64,000 bases of DNA from CAWUIO01 sp963922455 (GTDB lineage Bacteria; Bacteroidota; Bacteroidia; Cytophagales; Microscillaceae). The notes beneath the pieces are model-generated. The model had not been told where the DNA came from and did no database searches. It saw only the letters and a list, made by a program, of their open reading frames with translations. A program made the position numbers and the translations under genes. The stretch covers positions 5,113 through 69,112 of the forward strand of contig CAWUIO010000020.1 in assembly GCA_963922455.1 (NCBI GenBank), given 5' to 3'. Of this stretch, positions 26,424 through 35,343 are shown in pieces. Each line of letters starts with the position of its first letter. The stretch's first letter is position 1.

Positions 26424-27527
26424 TTATTTGGGAACTTGACGGAACATATATAAACCAATCACACAAAAAATCGCATTCGGGATCCAGGCGGAGTATTGGG
26501 GCGGAATCCCTCCTTTGTGAGCAAAAGAACGACTGATTACTATCAACAAAATATAGACAAAGGCCAGTACAAAGCCAAACGCAATTTGAAAACCGGTACC
26601 TTCCCGAGATTTCCTGGCCGAAACAATAACCCCAATAATACTCAAAATGATAATGGCAAAGGGATAGGCCATCCGTTCATACTTTTCTACCAAATAAACT
26701 TCCAAATCGTCTGCCCCTCTCAATTTAAGTTTGGCAATATGATCATTCAGCTCAGGCAAGGTGAGCCTTTCATTGTATAAATGTTTGGTTACAAAATCAT
26801 CCGGGTGAATGTTGAGAGTGGTGTCAAATTGAGTCCCACTGGCAATGACTTGGGTATCTCCTTTAAACTCAAACATACGGTAATTGGATACATTCCACTT
26901 ATTCACGGCGGTATCCCACTTGATTACCGGTGATTCTAATTTGGAAACCAATTTTTGGTCCTGTATGTGTTCTATCGTAAACGAAACCCCCGATTTGGAC
27001 TGAATATCATAACGCTTAAGGTAGACAAACACTTCTGGGGCAATTTTTATATGTACATTTTGAAAATTACCCCCCGGAATGGAATTTCGGACGTAGACAT
27101 CTTCAAAATCGTGGCGGATTTTATTAGAGACCGGAACTACATAATTGATCAAAAAGTACACGTTGGCGGCCACGATAAGGGAGCCCATAAAATAAGGCAC
27201 CATAATTCTTCTAAGGCTAATCCCGGCACTCAGCATAGCCACAATTTCGGTATGGGTAGCCAATTTGGCGGTAACAAAAACAGCCGAAATAAAAATCATC
27301 AGGGGGCTTAGCATATTGGCATAGTGCGGGATAAAGTGGATGTAGTAATCCCGCAATATTTTCCAATAGGTTAGGTCTTCGTGGGTAAAGTCATCGGCTT
27401 TTTCGGCCAGGTCAATAATGATAAGCACCGCCACCAGGAGCAAAACGGTAAAGAAGAAAGTTACCAAAAACTTTCTAAGGATGTATAAGTCTAATATCTT
27501 GAAAAGCGGAGAACGGAAGTATTTCAT
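26424..27527 (-). CDS. lptG: LptF/LptG family lipopolysaccharide export permease
   Basis: A protein of 367 residues from the ATG at 27527 (MKYFRSPLFKILDLYIL); an ATG 12 bp upstream is possible. It has the LptF/G topology: three membrane helices at the N-terminus (FLVTFFFTVLLLVAVLIIIDL, MLSPLMIFISAVF, a region with EIVAMLSAGISLRRIM coupling motif). A periplasmic beta-jellyroll-like middle follows (about 130-270), then three C-terminal helices (PFAIIILSIIGVIVS, FVLAFVYILLIV, PNAIFCVIGLYMF). With LptB it extracts lipopolysaccharide from the inner membrane for transport to the surface. Bacteroidota often split the permease pair; the partner permease and lptB are not in this window. Confidence 0.93.
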   Translation of the reverse strand: MKYFRSPLFKILDLYILRKFLVTFFFTVLLLVAVLIIIDLAEKADDFTHEDLTYWKILRDYYIHFIPHYANMLSPLMIFISAVFVTAKLATHTEIVAMLSAGISLRRIMVPYFMGSLIVAANVYFLINYVVPVSNKIRHDFEDVYVRNSIPGGNFQNVHIKIAPEVFVYLKRYDIQSKSGVSFTIEHIQDQKLVSKLESPVIKWDTAVNKWNVSNYRMFEFKGDTQVIASGTQFDTTLNIHPDDFVTKHLYNERLTLPELNDHIAKLKLRGADDLEVYLVEKYERMAYPFAIIILSIIGVIVSARKSREGTGFQIAFGFVLAFVYILLIVISRSFAHKGGIPPQYSAWIPNAIFCVIGLYMFRQVPK

Positions 27528-27780
27528 AACATAGCCCAAGATGGAATATCCTGAAAATTTAAGCTAGAAGCTAAAAGCCTAATATCCCAATCCTTAGCTG
27601 GGTTTTAAAGTTTTTTAAGAAAACGCAATTCGGCTGCGAACTTAGGGCTAAAACGCTAAAAAACGCGGGCTTGTTCACTCTTTTTAGGCGCTCTGGTTTC
27701 TGCAAACCGGATTCTTTAATTTTATACAAAAAAGGAGCTAAGATGCTCCTCGCTTTCTTCTTGCCTCATTCCTCTAAAAA

Positions 27781-27904
27781 GCGTAGGGATAGAGCGGCCT
27801 GTTTGAGCTCGTGTGGGCTTGTGCGGATAGGCAGCGAGTAGCGAAAGCCCGACCCCCGCCCCTGCTTTTTGCCTAAGCAAAAAGCAGGGGCGGGGGGACG
27901 CCCC
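27781..27904 (-). repeat. Three-way-junction intergenic repeat, copy 4 (20-bp P2 hairpin)
   Basis: In reverse orientation. P1 here is GCGT (27781-27784) with ACGC (27898-27901), a compensatory change from the usual GGCTK/MAGCC. P2 is exceptional: a perfect 20-bp stem between 27853-27872 and 27877-27896, closed by CTAA. The core is intact, and P3 is of the short CTCG/CGAG type. It sits in the 521-bp divergent gap between lptG and the antiporter gene; the remainder of that gap holds one -7 element and nothing else recognised. Confidence 0.93.
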
Positions 27905-28005
27905 AAATAATGCCAAAGTATCCAGGGAAAAACAAAAGTAGCCTCGGCTCAGGAAGGGATTAAGGAATTATCCAGATTTTATTTTAGAATTCTGGATACC
28001 TGGTC

Positions 28006-28013
28006 TATCTTTG
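28006..28013 (+). promoter_or_regulatory. -7 element TATCTTTG upstream of the CPA1 antiporter
   Basis: TATCTTTG matches TAnnTTTG exactly, 35 bp upstream of the ATG at 28049. No good -33 TTG is at the standard spacing. Confidence 0.55.
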
Positions 28014-28048
28014 ACGGCAAAAGCCCAAAACTCAGATTTTACTCGCAA

Positions 28049-29314
28049 ATGGATCTTTTTCAAGGATTTACTGTCTTAATTGTCCTCTCAGCCTTGTTTG
28101 GCTACATCAATGAGAAGCTGCTCAAACTGCCCATTACGATCGGCTTAATGCTTATTGCCCTCTTGATGTCTCTGGGAATAGTCTTTTTGGGGCCCATATT
28201 TCCCAATTTATTTAGAGAATCGGTTGCCCTGGTGCGGGAAATTAATTTCTCGCAAGTTTTGATGGAAGTAATGCTGAGTTTCTTGCTATTTGCCGGGGCC
28301 TTGCACGTAGACGTGAAAACCTTGGCCAAAGAACGGGGGCCCGTGATGATCTTTGCCACTCTGGGAGTCTTGATGTCTACTTTTTTGGTAGGGACCTTGA
28401 CGTTTTATATGCTCGGAATGTTGGGCATGCCCACCGCGTACATTTACTGTTTATTATTTGGAGCTTTGATTTCTCCTACCGACCCTATAGCCGTTTTGGC
28501 CATTATGAAAAAGACCCATCTGCCCAAAAATGTGGAGGTTAAAATTGCGGGGGAGTCCTTATTTAATGATGGGATCGCCGTCGTGATCTTTTTGAGCATT
28601 TTTGCGATGGCCGATAAAGGCGTGGAAAACGTTACCCTGGGCGAAGTAGCCTTCTTGTTTTTGGAAGAAACCGGAGGCGGGCTCTTACTGGGATTCCTTT
28701 TGGGGGGCTTGGGCTTTGTTTTGCTGCGCTCCATTGATGCCTATGTGGTAGAAGTGATTATTACCTTGGCCTTGGTGATGGGGGGCTATGCCTTGGCTGC
28801 CCAATTGCACTTTTCGGGGCCTTTGGCGGTAGTGGTAGCCGGATTGATTATGAGTGAGCGGGGGCGCTTAGAAGCCATGTCAGACGTGACCCGGGAATAT
28901 ATAGATAAGTTTTGGGAGATGTTAGATGAGGTATTAAACTCGGTCTTGTTTGTATTGATTGGCTTGGAAGTCCTGGCTATCAATTTTACGTTTGCCTATT
29001 TTTGGGCGGGGGTGATTTCCTTTTTTGTCGTGCTCTTGGCCCGGGTCATATCCGTAGGCATTCCCATCTCCTTGATGCGGCTCAAAAGAAGTTTTATCCC
29101 CTATATTATTACGATATTGACTTGGGGTGGCCTAAGAGGAGGGATTTCGGTTGCCTTGGCCCTTTCTTTAACCGCCGAGATGCCCCGAGATTTGATTGTG
29201 AGCATGACCTATACCGTGGTGGTGTTTTCTATTTTACTGCAAGGATTGACCATTGGCATTTTAGTAAAACGGGTCAATACTTCTCCTTCGGTGGTGGAAT
29301 CTGTGGCCAAGTAA
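28049..29314 (+). CDS. CPA1 family Na+(K+)/H+ antiporter
   Basis: A protein of 421 residues with about twelve hydrophobic segments. It carries CPA1/NhaP hallmarks: GYINEKLLKLPITIGLMLIALLMS near the N-terminus, a core with LFGALISPTDPIAVLA, and GESLFNDGIAVV containing the Asn-Asp ion-binding pair typical of electroneutral exchangers. RGGISVALALSL lies near the C-terminus. It exchanges external cations against protons at the inner membrane; ion selectivity cannot be told from sequence. It lacks the long cytoplasmic tail of some NhaP proteins. It is monocistronic with its own -7 element; repeat copy 5 begins 56 bp after its stop. Confidence 0.92.
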   Translation: MDLFQGFTVLIVLSALFGYINEKLLKLPITIGLMLIALLMSLGIVFLGPIFPNLFRESVALVREINFSQVLMEVMLSFLLFAGALHVDVKTLAKERGPVMIFATLGVLMSTFLVGTLTFYMLGMLGMPTAYIYCLLFGALISPTDPIAVLAIMKKTHLPKNVEVKIAGESLFNDGIAVVIFLSIFAMADKGVENVTLGEVAFLFLEETGGGLLLGFLLGGLGFVLLRSIDAYVVEVIITLALVMGGYALAAQLHFSGPLAVVVAGLIMSERGRLEAMSDVTREYIDKFWEMLDEVLNSVLFVLIGLEVLAINFTFAYFWAGVISFFVVLLARVISVGIPISLMRLKRSFIPYIITILTWGGLRGGISVALALSLTAEMPRDLIVSMTYTVVVFSILLQGLTIGILVKRVNTSPSVVESVAK

Positions 29315-29369
29315 AGGCTTATATTTTGGCCTAAAAATTCTATTATCCCTATACCCATCCCGTAGAATT

Positions 29370-29508
29370 GGGGTTTTAGGAGCTTCCCCGCGCAGAGAAA
29401 GTACGAATACAAATATACGTAATTACCTGCGCGGGTCGGGCTGTCACTACTCGCTGCCACTCCCCACGGGCCTACACGAGCTCAAACAGGCCGTTCCATC
29501 CCTAAGCC
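29370..29508 (+). repeat. Three-way-junction intergenic repeat, copy 5 (diverged)
   Basis: P1 pairs GGTTT (29372-29376) with AAGCC (29504-29508) using one T-G wobble. P2 pairs CCCGCGCAG (29387-29395) with CTGCGCGGG (29427-29435). The core has two changes (CGGGCTGTCACTACTCGC), and the tail has CCGTTCCATCCC instead of CCGCTCTATCCC. P3 is of the CTCG/CGAG type. It lies in the convergent gap between the antiporter gene and egtD. Confidence 0.88.
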
Positions 29509-29543
29509 ATCAAATGAGGAGATTAGCCAGTACGCACCTTAAT

Positions 29544-30512
29544 TCAAGAAGCGGGTACTTGCCAAAGAGAATCGCTAAAGTAATTTCGGGAATCCATAAA
29601 GTTGTACATCACCTCAAAGCCACATTCTTGCGCCAGTTCATTGATCATATAGGGCGTATATTTAAAGGAATTTTCGGTATGGATGGCTTCCCAGGCTTCA
29701 AAGAGAAAGGATTCATCCAAAGCCTCAATAAACACCTCTTGCTTTTTCTTGCTCATAATATAGCTTTTGGCCGCCCCCGAAGCTGGGTCATACACCGGAT
29801 AATGCATAAAATCCCGAACCTTAAAGTTGGCTCCCAGTTCCCGGTTCATTCTTTCCAAGAGGTTCATATTAAACCGGCGGGTTACCCCTTTGGCATCATT
29901 GTATGCCCGTATCACCACGTGGGGATCTTTTTTTAAGTCAAAACCGATCAAGACTTGATCTTCGGGGGTGAGGTTTTTGCGTAATTCTTGTAAAAACTGA
30001 TGGGCATACGCTTGGTCAAAATTGCCAATATTCCCTCCTAAAAATAGAACGATGCGCCGAATATCATGGCGTTTTTCCATAGCTTGTAAGGCTCCAAAAT
30101 AGTCATCGACCACCCCTCTTACTTTGAGCTTGGGAAGCTGACTTTCCAAGTCGTCCACCAAACCCCTCACGGCATCTTCTGATATATCAATGGGGACGTA
30201 ACTGAAATCAATATTGCGTTGCACAAAATGATTGAGGAGTAATTTGGTTTTGAGTCCATCGCCGGCCCCAAATTCCAGTAACTCAAAACTGTTTTTTCCG
30301 GAGCAGAAAAACTGAAGCATTTCTTCTTGTTTTTGGCTAAGGATTTCGTATTCGCAATCTGTAGGATAGTACTCCTCCAAATTCATGATTTCTTGAAAGA
30401 TGCGACTGCCTTCATCATCATAAAGATATTTGGATGAGAGATATTTAGCATGGGCCGAGAAACCAGCTTTAACATCTTGGGCAAATTGGTTTTCAAAGGT
30501 AGTATTAGACAT
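29544..30512 (-). CDS. egtD: L-histidine N(alpha)-methyltransferase EgtD
   Basis: A protein of 322 residues from the ATG at 30512 (MSNTTFENQF); an ATG 24 bp upstream is less typical. EgtD trimethylates histidine with S-adenosylmethionine to give hercynine, the first step of ergothioneine synthesis. Family motifs seen: KYLYDDEGSRIFQEIMNLEEYYPTDCE, the SAM-binding LLEFGAGDGLKTKLLL, YVPIDISEDAV, LFLGGNIGNF and a LIGFDLKKD segment. It is the last gene of a minus-strand run hldD, cyclo-ligase, egtB, egtD and lies 82 bp after egtB. No egtA, egtC or egtE is present. Confidence 0.95.
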   Translation of the reverse strand: MSNTTFENQFAQDVKAGFSAHAKYLSSKYLYDDEGSRIFQEIMNLEEYYPTDCEYEILSQKQEEMLQFFCSGKNSFELLEFGAGDGLKTKLLLNHFVQRNIDFSYVPIDISEDAVRGLVDDLESQLPKLKVRGVVDDYFGALQAMEKRHDIRRIVLFLGGNIGNFDQAYAHQFLQELRKNLTPEDQVLIGFDLKKDPHVVIRAYNDAKGVTRRFNMNLLERMNRELGANFKVRDFMHYPVYDPASGAAKSYIMSKKKQEVFIEALDESFLFEAWEAIHTENSFKYTPYMINELAQECGFEVMYNFMDSRNYFSDSLWQVPAS

Positions 30513-30539
30513 TTTTATAGTTTTTGGAGTAAACACGTG

Positions 30540-30575
30540 AAGGCCCGGAAGCGACGTAAACCGCCTCGGGGCCTT
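30540..30575 (-). other. Inverted repeat between egtB and egtD
   Basis: AAGGCCC (30540-30546) pairs with GGGCCTT (30569-30575) in the intercistronic gap. No T run follows on the minus strand, so it looks like an mRNA-processing or stabilising hairpin rather than a terminator. It could set unequal amounts of the two proteins (inference). Confidence 0.45.
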
Positions 30576-30594
30576 ATAAATAATGAAAGTGAGA

Positions 30595-31878
30595 TCAGAG
30601 ATATTCGGCGAGACGGATACCGGTGAATTGCCATCGCTCAGATGGGTAGAAGAAATTACGGTAGCTGATGCGGATATGACTGCGCGGAGTTGCGCAAGAA
30701 CCCCCTTTCAAGACCATTTGATTGATCATGAATTTGCCATTGTATTCCCCTAGGGCTCCGGGGGCTGTTTTGTACTTGGGGTAGGGGATGTACGCACTAT
30801 AGGTCCACTCCCAGGTGTCGCCCAGCATCTGGTCATGCGATCCATTATATGCTTGGGGGCAAAGGCAGCCACTCTCCAAAAAATTGGCCTGTTTTGGAAA
30901 TACTGGATTTAAAATACGGCAGGCAGTTTCCCATTCAAACTCGCTGGCGAGTCTTTTCCCGGCCCAACGGGCATAGGCTTCGGCTTCGTAAAAACTAATA
31001 TGCGTAACCGGGGCCAAGGGATCTAGTTTTTGCCCACCACGCAGGCTATAATGATACCATTCTCCATCTTTCTCAAACCAATAGAGAGGGGACTTCACTT
31101 GGTTTTGCTGTACCCATTCCCAACCATCGCTAAGCCAGAATTTAAATTGGCTATACCCTCCGTCCTCCATAAAATCTAAGTATTCGGCATTGCTGATTAA
31201 CCGGTTGGCGATACGGAAAGGCAATAAGTAGACCTGATGGGCACTCTTTTCATTGTCAAAACAAAATCCCTCTCCTTGAAAGCCAATGGGGTACAAGCCT
31301 TCGGGAATTTCTCGATAAAGCAGCGGCTGTAAGGCATTGGGAGATTGAGTATTTTCAGTCCCTTGGTTTATTAAAGCCGGGAGTAGGGGGTTGTGGCCGA
31401 GGATATATTTAATGTCGGAGAGCATCAATTCTTGATGTTGTTGCTCGTGTTGTAGGCCTAGCTCTAACACTTCCCAAGCCTGGGAGGGTAACGCAATATC
31501 AGATTCTAAAAGAGATGCCACCTGTAAATCGACATAGTCGCGATAAGCAAGTACTTCATCGGTGCTTGGGCGGGTCATATTACCCCGGTCTACTCGGTTT
31601 ACGCGTTCCCCTACCGTATTGTAGTAGCTATTGAAAAAATAGGCGTAATCAGGGCTATAGATTGGGTAATCTGTTTGATAATTTTTTAGAAGAAACTCCT
31701 CAAAAAACCAAGTGGTATGGGCTAGGTTCCATTTTGGAGGGCTTACGAAGGCAACTGGTTGCACGACGTAATCTTCCGTTTTCAAAGTTTGGCAAATTTG
31801 TATGGACTGTTTACGAACTTGCTGATACCTTTGAAGCATAGTTTCCTGATTTACTAGCTTGTTGGTAAGTGAATTCAT
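30595..31878 (-). CDS. egtB: Ergothioneine biosynthesis sulfoxide synthase EgtB
   Basis: A protein of 427 residues. The N-terminal DinB-like helical domain carries the non-haem iron ligands in an HxxxHxE motif (His144, His148, Glu150). PPKWNLAHTTWFFEEFLL comes before it. The C-terminal half is a formylglycine-generating-enzyme-like sulfatase-modifying domain (VTHISFYEAEAYARWAGKRLASEFEWE, then GDTWEWTYSAY, closing GIRLAEYL). EgtB joins hercynine to a thiol with oxygen to form the sulfoxide intermediate. With no egtA (gamma-glutamylcysteine synthesis) or egtC nearby, it may use cysteine directly, as reported for some non-actinobacterial EgtB enzymes; that is an inference. Confidence 0.94.
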   Translation of the reverse strand: MNSLTNKLVNQETMLQRYQQVRKQSIQICQTLKTEDYVVQPVAFVSPPKWNLAHTTWFFEEFLLKNYQTDYPIYSPDYAYFFNSYYNTVGERVNRVDRGNMTRPSTDEVLAYRDYVDLQVASLLESDIALPSQAWEVLELGLQHEQQHQELMLSDIKYILGHNPLLPALINQGTENTQSPNALQPLLYREIPEGLYPIGFQGEGFCFDNEKSAHQVYLLPFRIANRLISNAEYLDFMEDGGYSQFKFWLSDGWEWVQQNQVKSPLYWFEKDGEWYHYSLRGGQKLDPLAPVTHISFYEAEAYARWAGKRLASEFEWETACRILNPVFPKQANFLESGCLCPQAYNGSHDQMLGDTWEWTYSAYIPYPKYKTAPGALGEYNGKFMINQMVLKGGSCATPRSHIRISYRNFFYPSERWQFTGIRLAEYL

Positions 31879-31921
31879 AATTATAGCTTAATGATTAGAA
31901 ATTTAAATTGAATAGCCCGCC

Positions 31922-32548
31922 TCAAAATCCCACCAATTGATCTCTTACAATACAATAATCCATGGCTTTGTCGGTAGGTTCTACATCCATGATCTCGGGG
32001 ATTAAGGGAAAAAAAGATAAGCCAACCCGGTATACACCTTCCCGGCAAGTACTTAAAAAGCGATCATAAAAGCCCTTTCCGTAGCCCACCCGATAGCCTT
32101 TTTGATCGGCAACGAGTAGGGGCAGCAAGACCATATCAATTTCTTTGTGAGGAAAGGCTTGGGCATTATGGGGTTCGGGCACTCCCCACAGATTGTTTAT
32201 TAGTGGCGTATCTTCTTGCAGGATAAAGGCAGGCATCTCATACGTCTGCGGATTGCTTTGGGAACAAAGAATCTGTATATGGGGGTATTTTTTACGGACG
32301 TAGTCCAGGATGGGATACGTGTTTACTTCCTTTTGGGAACGGATAGGGAGAAAGAGATGGAGGCTTGAGATATGATCAAGGGGGAAGTTTTCTTGGAAAC
32401 AGTTTAGAATGCTGGCATTAAAATTCTCCTCTTCTTCAGCACTTAAACGACTTCGTAAATTTTTATACAAAGCACGTAGTTCTTTTTTTCGCCCCGCGAA
32501 GGGAGAGTGACTTTCTGTTGTACTGAGGTGAATTTTTTGCATAGCCAA
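31922..32548 (-). CDS. 5-formyltetrahydrofolate cyclo-ligase family protein
   Basis: A protein of 208 residues with the family pattern: an N-terminal basic helical region (AGRKKELRALYKNLRSRLS), LHLFLPIRSQKEVNTYPIL, LWGVPEP, then the ATP/substrate signature DMVLLPLLVADQKGYRVGYGKGFYDRFL. The enzyme converts 5-formyl-THF to 5,10-methenyl-THF and so returns an inhibitory folate to the one-carbon pool. It lies between hldD (41 bp) and egtB (43 bp) on the same strand, so these four genes are probably co-transcribed. One-carbon supply for the SAM-dependent EgtD is a possible but unproven link. Confidence 0.92.
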   Translation of the reverse strand: MAMQKIHLSTTESHSPFAGRKKELRALYKNLRSRLSAEEEENFNASILNCFQENFPLDHISSLHLFLPIRSQKEVNTYPILDYVRKKYPHIQILCSQSNPQTYEMPAFILQEDTPLINNLWGVPEPHNAQAFPHKEIDMVLLPLLVADQKGYRVGYGKGFYDRFLSTCREGVYRVGLSFFPLIPEIMDVEPTDKAMDYCIVRDQLVGF

Positions 32549-32589
32549 GAGACCGCAAGAGGAAGGTTCACTCCTGACCCTTGCTCATC

Positions 32590-33558
32590 CTAATAATAAG
32601 AATCCGACTTCAAATAGTTCCTTACATAGTCATGAATCCCTTCTTCTAGACTAAAAAAGGGTTTTTCGTAGCCTATAGAGCGCAGTTTGCTCATATCTGC
32701 CTCGGTAAAATACTGATACTTGTCCCGGATATCGATGGGGGTATCGATAAACTCAATTTGTTCAGGGAGGTCCATGGCTCGAAAGGTGTTTTTAACCAAA
32801 TCAAGGAAGGTCCTGGCTTTACCCGCCCCTAGGTTGTAGATGCCCGGGTTTTTACGATGGTTCATCAAGAAAAAGCCTACTTCAATCACATCCTTTACGT
32901 AGATAAAGTCTCTTTGCTGCTCTCCATCCTTGTAGTCTGGGTTATGAGAACGGAACAATTTCATTTTGTCCGTTTGCTTTATTTGATGGAAAGCGTGGAA
33001 TATAACCGAAGCCATGCGCCCTTTATGATATTCATTGGGGCCGTAGACATTAAAAAACTTCAACCCGGCCCAGAAAAAGGGCTTGTCGTCTTGGGCCAGG
33101 GCCCAAATATCAAAGTCGTTTTTAGACTTACCGTAGGGGTTGAGGGGCTGTAATTGGGTAATAAGGGATTCATCATCACGGTAGCCTAGCTCACCCCCGC
33201 CATACGTAGCAGCCGAGGAAGCATACACCAGGGGGAGGTGATACTGACAACAGGCTTTCCAAATCTGTTTAGAATAGTTAAGGTTTAGATCGTCAAAAAT
33301 CTTCTGGTCAAATTCGGTGGTATCGGTACGGGCCCCAATATGAAAAATAAACTCAACGGCTTCATGATGTTGGTCTAGCCAGGCAAAAAATTGGCTGCGT
33401 TCTACTTTTTCTTTGATTTTCTTTCCTTCCAGATTGGGGACTTTGGCCGGATAGGAGGTAAAATCGTCTACAGCAATAATGTAGTTAAACTGATGTTCGT
33501 TAAGCTTTTGTATCAAACAACTGCCGATAAAACCGGCGGCTCCAGTGACTATAATCAT
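32590..33558 (-). CDS. hldD: ADP-L-glycero-D-manno-heptose-6-epimerase
   Basis: A protein of 322 residues of the extended short-chain dehydrogenase type. The NAD(P) site TGAAGFIGSCLIQ opens the protein. HIGARTDTTE follows and is characteristic of HldD/RfaD. The catalytic YGKSK lies near residue 140. LKFFNVYGPNEYHKGRMASV, the SHNPDYKDGEQQRDFIYVKDV block and a YQYFTEADMSKLRSIGY tail are all typical of the family. It makes the heptose precursor used in lipopolysaccharide core. No other heptose-pathway gene lies nearby. It is the first gene of the run ending in egtD. Confidence 0.95.
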   Translation of the reverse strand: MIIVTGAAGFIGSCLIQKLNEHQFNYIIAVDDFTSYPAKVPNLEGKKIKEKVERSQFFAWLDQHHEAVEFIFHIGARTDTTEFDQKIFDDLNLNYSKQIWKACCQYHLPLVYASSAATYGGGELGYRDDESLITQLQPLNPYGKSKNDFDIWALAQDDKPFFWAGLKFFNVYGPNEYHKGRMASVIFHAFHQIKQTDKMKLFRSHNPDYKDGEQQRDFIYVKDVIEVGFFLMNHRKNPGIYNLGAGKARTFLDLVKNTFRAMDLPEQIEFIDTPIDIRDKYQYFTEADMSKLRSIGYEKPFFSLEEGIHDYVRNYLKSDSYY

Positions 33559-33707
33559 ACGAATGAAAGAAATTTATGCCTGTAAATCTAATGGAAAGGG
33601 AAGGGAATAGAAGCCTTCTGCCCTAAAAAGTAATAATTTGATTATTTTTTTGGGAAATCTTATAGTTTTACAGAAATATACCAGACCATGAGACCACTAC
33701 CAGGCAT

Positions 33708-35243
33708 ATGCACAACTATTACTTCAAATCATTTTTTGCCTCAAACCTAGGGCTTTATTGTTTTATCATAGCAATTGGCCCCTTTCAATGTAGTTTTAGA
33801 AGCTTGCCTAAATCGGGCGTCCCGGATGGGGCCGCCTGGGTGATCTCCTTTAATCCTCAAAAAATAAAAGACAAAGCCGGCCCGAGTGTTTTTCAAGATT
33901 GTTGGGAGACCCTATACCACCGGCTATCCCGAGCAGGAGATATGCCCACCAAAGACTTATGGGACCAATACCTGGATCTTAATCAACGGGTATATCTCTT
34001 TTCAGAGTTTGAGGCAGACACCTTAATGCGTTTCCTGGGTATCTCGGCCCGCCTGCAAATGCCCTACCCCGAATCTGAGTCATGGGATACCTACCAAGGG
34101 TGGAGGTGGATAGAGAGTGAAGCCTACGTTATGGCTATTCGTAATGACCAGTTAATCTTTTTAGGGGCTTTTCCCTCTCAGCACAAATCAAAAGCTGATA
34201 TTTTACAAGAACTGCTCAACAAGCTAGACAAGAAGAAAACCTTAGAAAATGCTCAGCCTTCGTTTACGAGTATGTTGGGGGGAGAAGGCGATGCTTGGGT
34301 ATGGTATGATTACCCCAAAATGCTGAATAGTCAAAATGCTATATTACATCGTTTACGGATGCTTTCGGGACAGTTTATGGAAATAGCCCAAATTACGGAG
34401 TCGGTAGCCTCTCGAATTCGATTTGAAAAAGGTAAGATTCTGATTACCAGTGATTTGTACCTTGACTATACTTTGCTGAGAAAATATCAAGCCCTCTTAC
34501 GTACCAAGCTCTCGGAAGAAATCTATGAAAATATTCCAAAAGAAGCCCCCATTCTTAGTGGAACGTTTTCTATCGGTATGGACGGACTAGAAGATTTTTT
34601 GGAGCAATCAGAAGAAATGAGCGATGTGATTAAAGTTACCGACTTTATGCGCATTGACCTCAAATCTTTGTTTAATGCCTTTTCGGGAGATATCGCCTTG
34701 GTTTTTGAGGACATCGATTATGAATACAAAAACCCTAAAATAGACTTAGTCCTGGCATTAGGCGTACGAAACCCTGAAAGCCTCAAAAAAGTCTTTGACC
34801 GCTTCTTGGGCTTGCCTTTCTTTAAAGACCGGGGCAAATTTTATCGCCTACGTGTCGAAGACCAAGAGATCTACTTTATCTTCCGGAAAGCGATTTTGTA
34901 CATTACCTCGAGCCATACCATGCGCGATAAGCTAATCGAGATACCGGATGTGTCCGATACAAATTTAGATAAGACCGTGTTAGGGAAACTGGCCCACTTC
35001 CAAATCAGTTTTCCCCGTTTGTTTCAACTGATCGACCGGATCTTTGGGAATAGTGAAGAAATTATCGGCCATTACCGCCCTTTATTTGAAATAAGCGAAA
35101 ATTTAGAAGTCACCTCCCAAGTCAAAGGCTTAAACTCTTCCGAAAACTATATTGAGATTCAGTGTAAAGATCCCGAGAAAAATGTTTTAGTTCCTATACT
35201 GGAAACCTGCGAGAAATTGTTACAGGAGGAGCCCTCCTTATAA
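33708..35243 (+). CDS. DUF4836-like secreted protein of unknown function
   Basis: A protein of 511 residues. A hydrophobic N-terminus (LGLYCFIIAIGPFQCS) may be a signal or lipoprotein peptide with the acylated Cys near residue 28. It is followed by LPKSGVPDGAAWVISFNPQKIKDKAG, which resembles the 'P..A..V..i....i..K.G' opening of DUF4836 proteins of Bacteroidota. The middle and C-terminal parts alternate strands and helices, with repeats of the kind FSGDIALVFEDIDYEYKNPKIDLVLALGV. These proteins are thought to be periplasmic, and their function is unknown. It stands alone on the plus strand, divergent from hldD. Confidence 0.75.
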   Translation: MHNYYFKSFFASNLGLYCFIIAIGPFQCSFRSLPKSGVPDGAAWVISFNPQKIKDKAGPSVFQDCWETLYHRLSRAGDMPTKDLWDQYLDLNQRVYLFSEFEADTLMRFLGISARLQMPYPESESWDTYQGWRWIESEAYVMAIRNDQLIFLGAFPSQHKSKADILQELLNKLDKKKTLENAQPSFTSMLGGEGDAWVWYDYPKMLNSQNAILHRLRMLSGQFMEIAQITESVASRIRFEKGKILITSDLYLDYTLLRKYQALLRTKLSEEIYENIPKEAPILSGTFSIGMDGLEDFLEQSEEMSDVIKVTDFMRIDLKSLFNAFSGDIALVFEDIDYEYKNPKIDLVLALGVRNPESLKKVFDRFLGLPFFKDRGKFYRLRVEDQEIYFIFRKAILYITSSHTMRDKLIEIPDVSDTNLDKTVLGKLAHFQISFPRLFQLIDRIFGNSEEIIGHYRPLFEISENLEVTSQVKGLNSSENYIEIQCKDPEKNVLVPILETCEKLLQEEPSL

Positions 35244-35274
35244 GCCTTCATTTTTATGCTACGCTCAAAATTAC

Positions 35275-35282
35275 TACCTTTG
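35275..35282 (+). promoter_or_regulatory. -7 element TACCTTTG upstream of the PTPS gene
   Basis: TACCTTTG matches TAnnTTTG. It lies 61 bp upstream of the ATG at 35344. No convincing -33 TTG is seen. Confidence 0.5.
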
Positions 35283-35343
35283 CACCCGGTCAGTATTTTT
35301 CAAAACCATTCCTGACCATTTTGAACCCTTAAAAAACAAAAAG

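Noticed and set aside
27722..27916. Open frame across repeat copy 4
   Set aside because: The peptide (GVGLSLLAAYP) is the translation of the repeat core and recurs at 53147-53335, so it is a by-product of the repeat, not a gene family.
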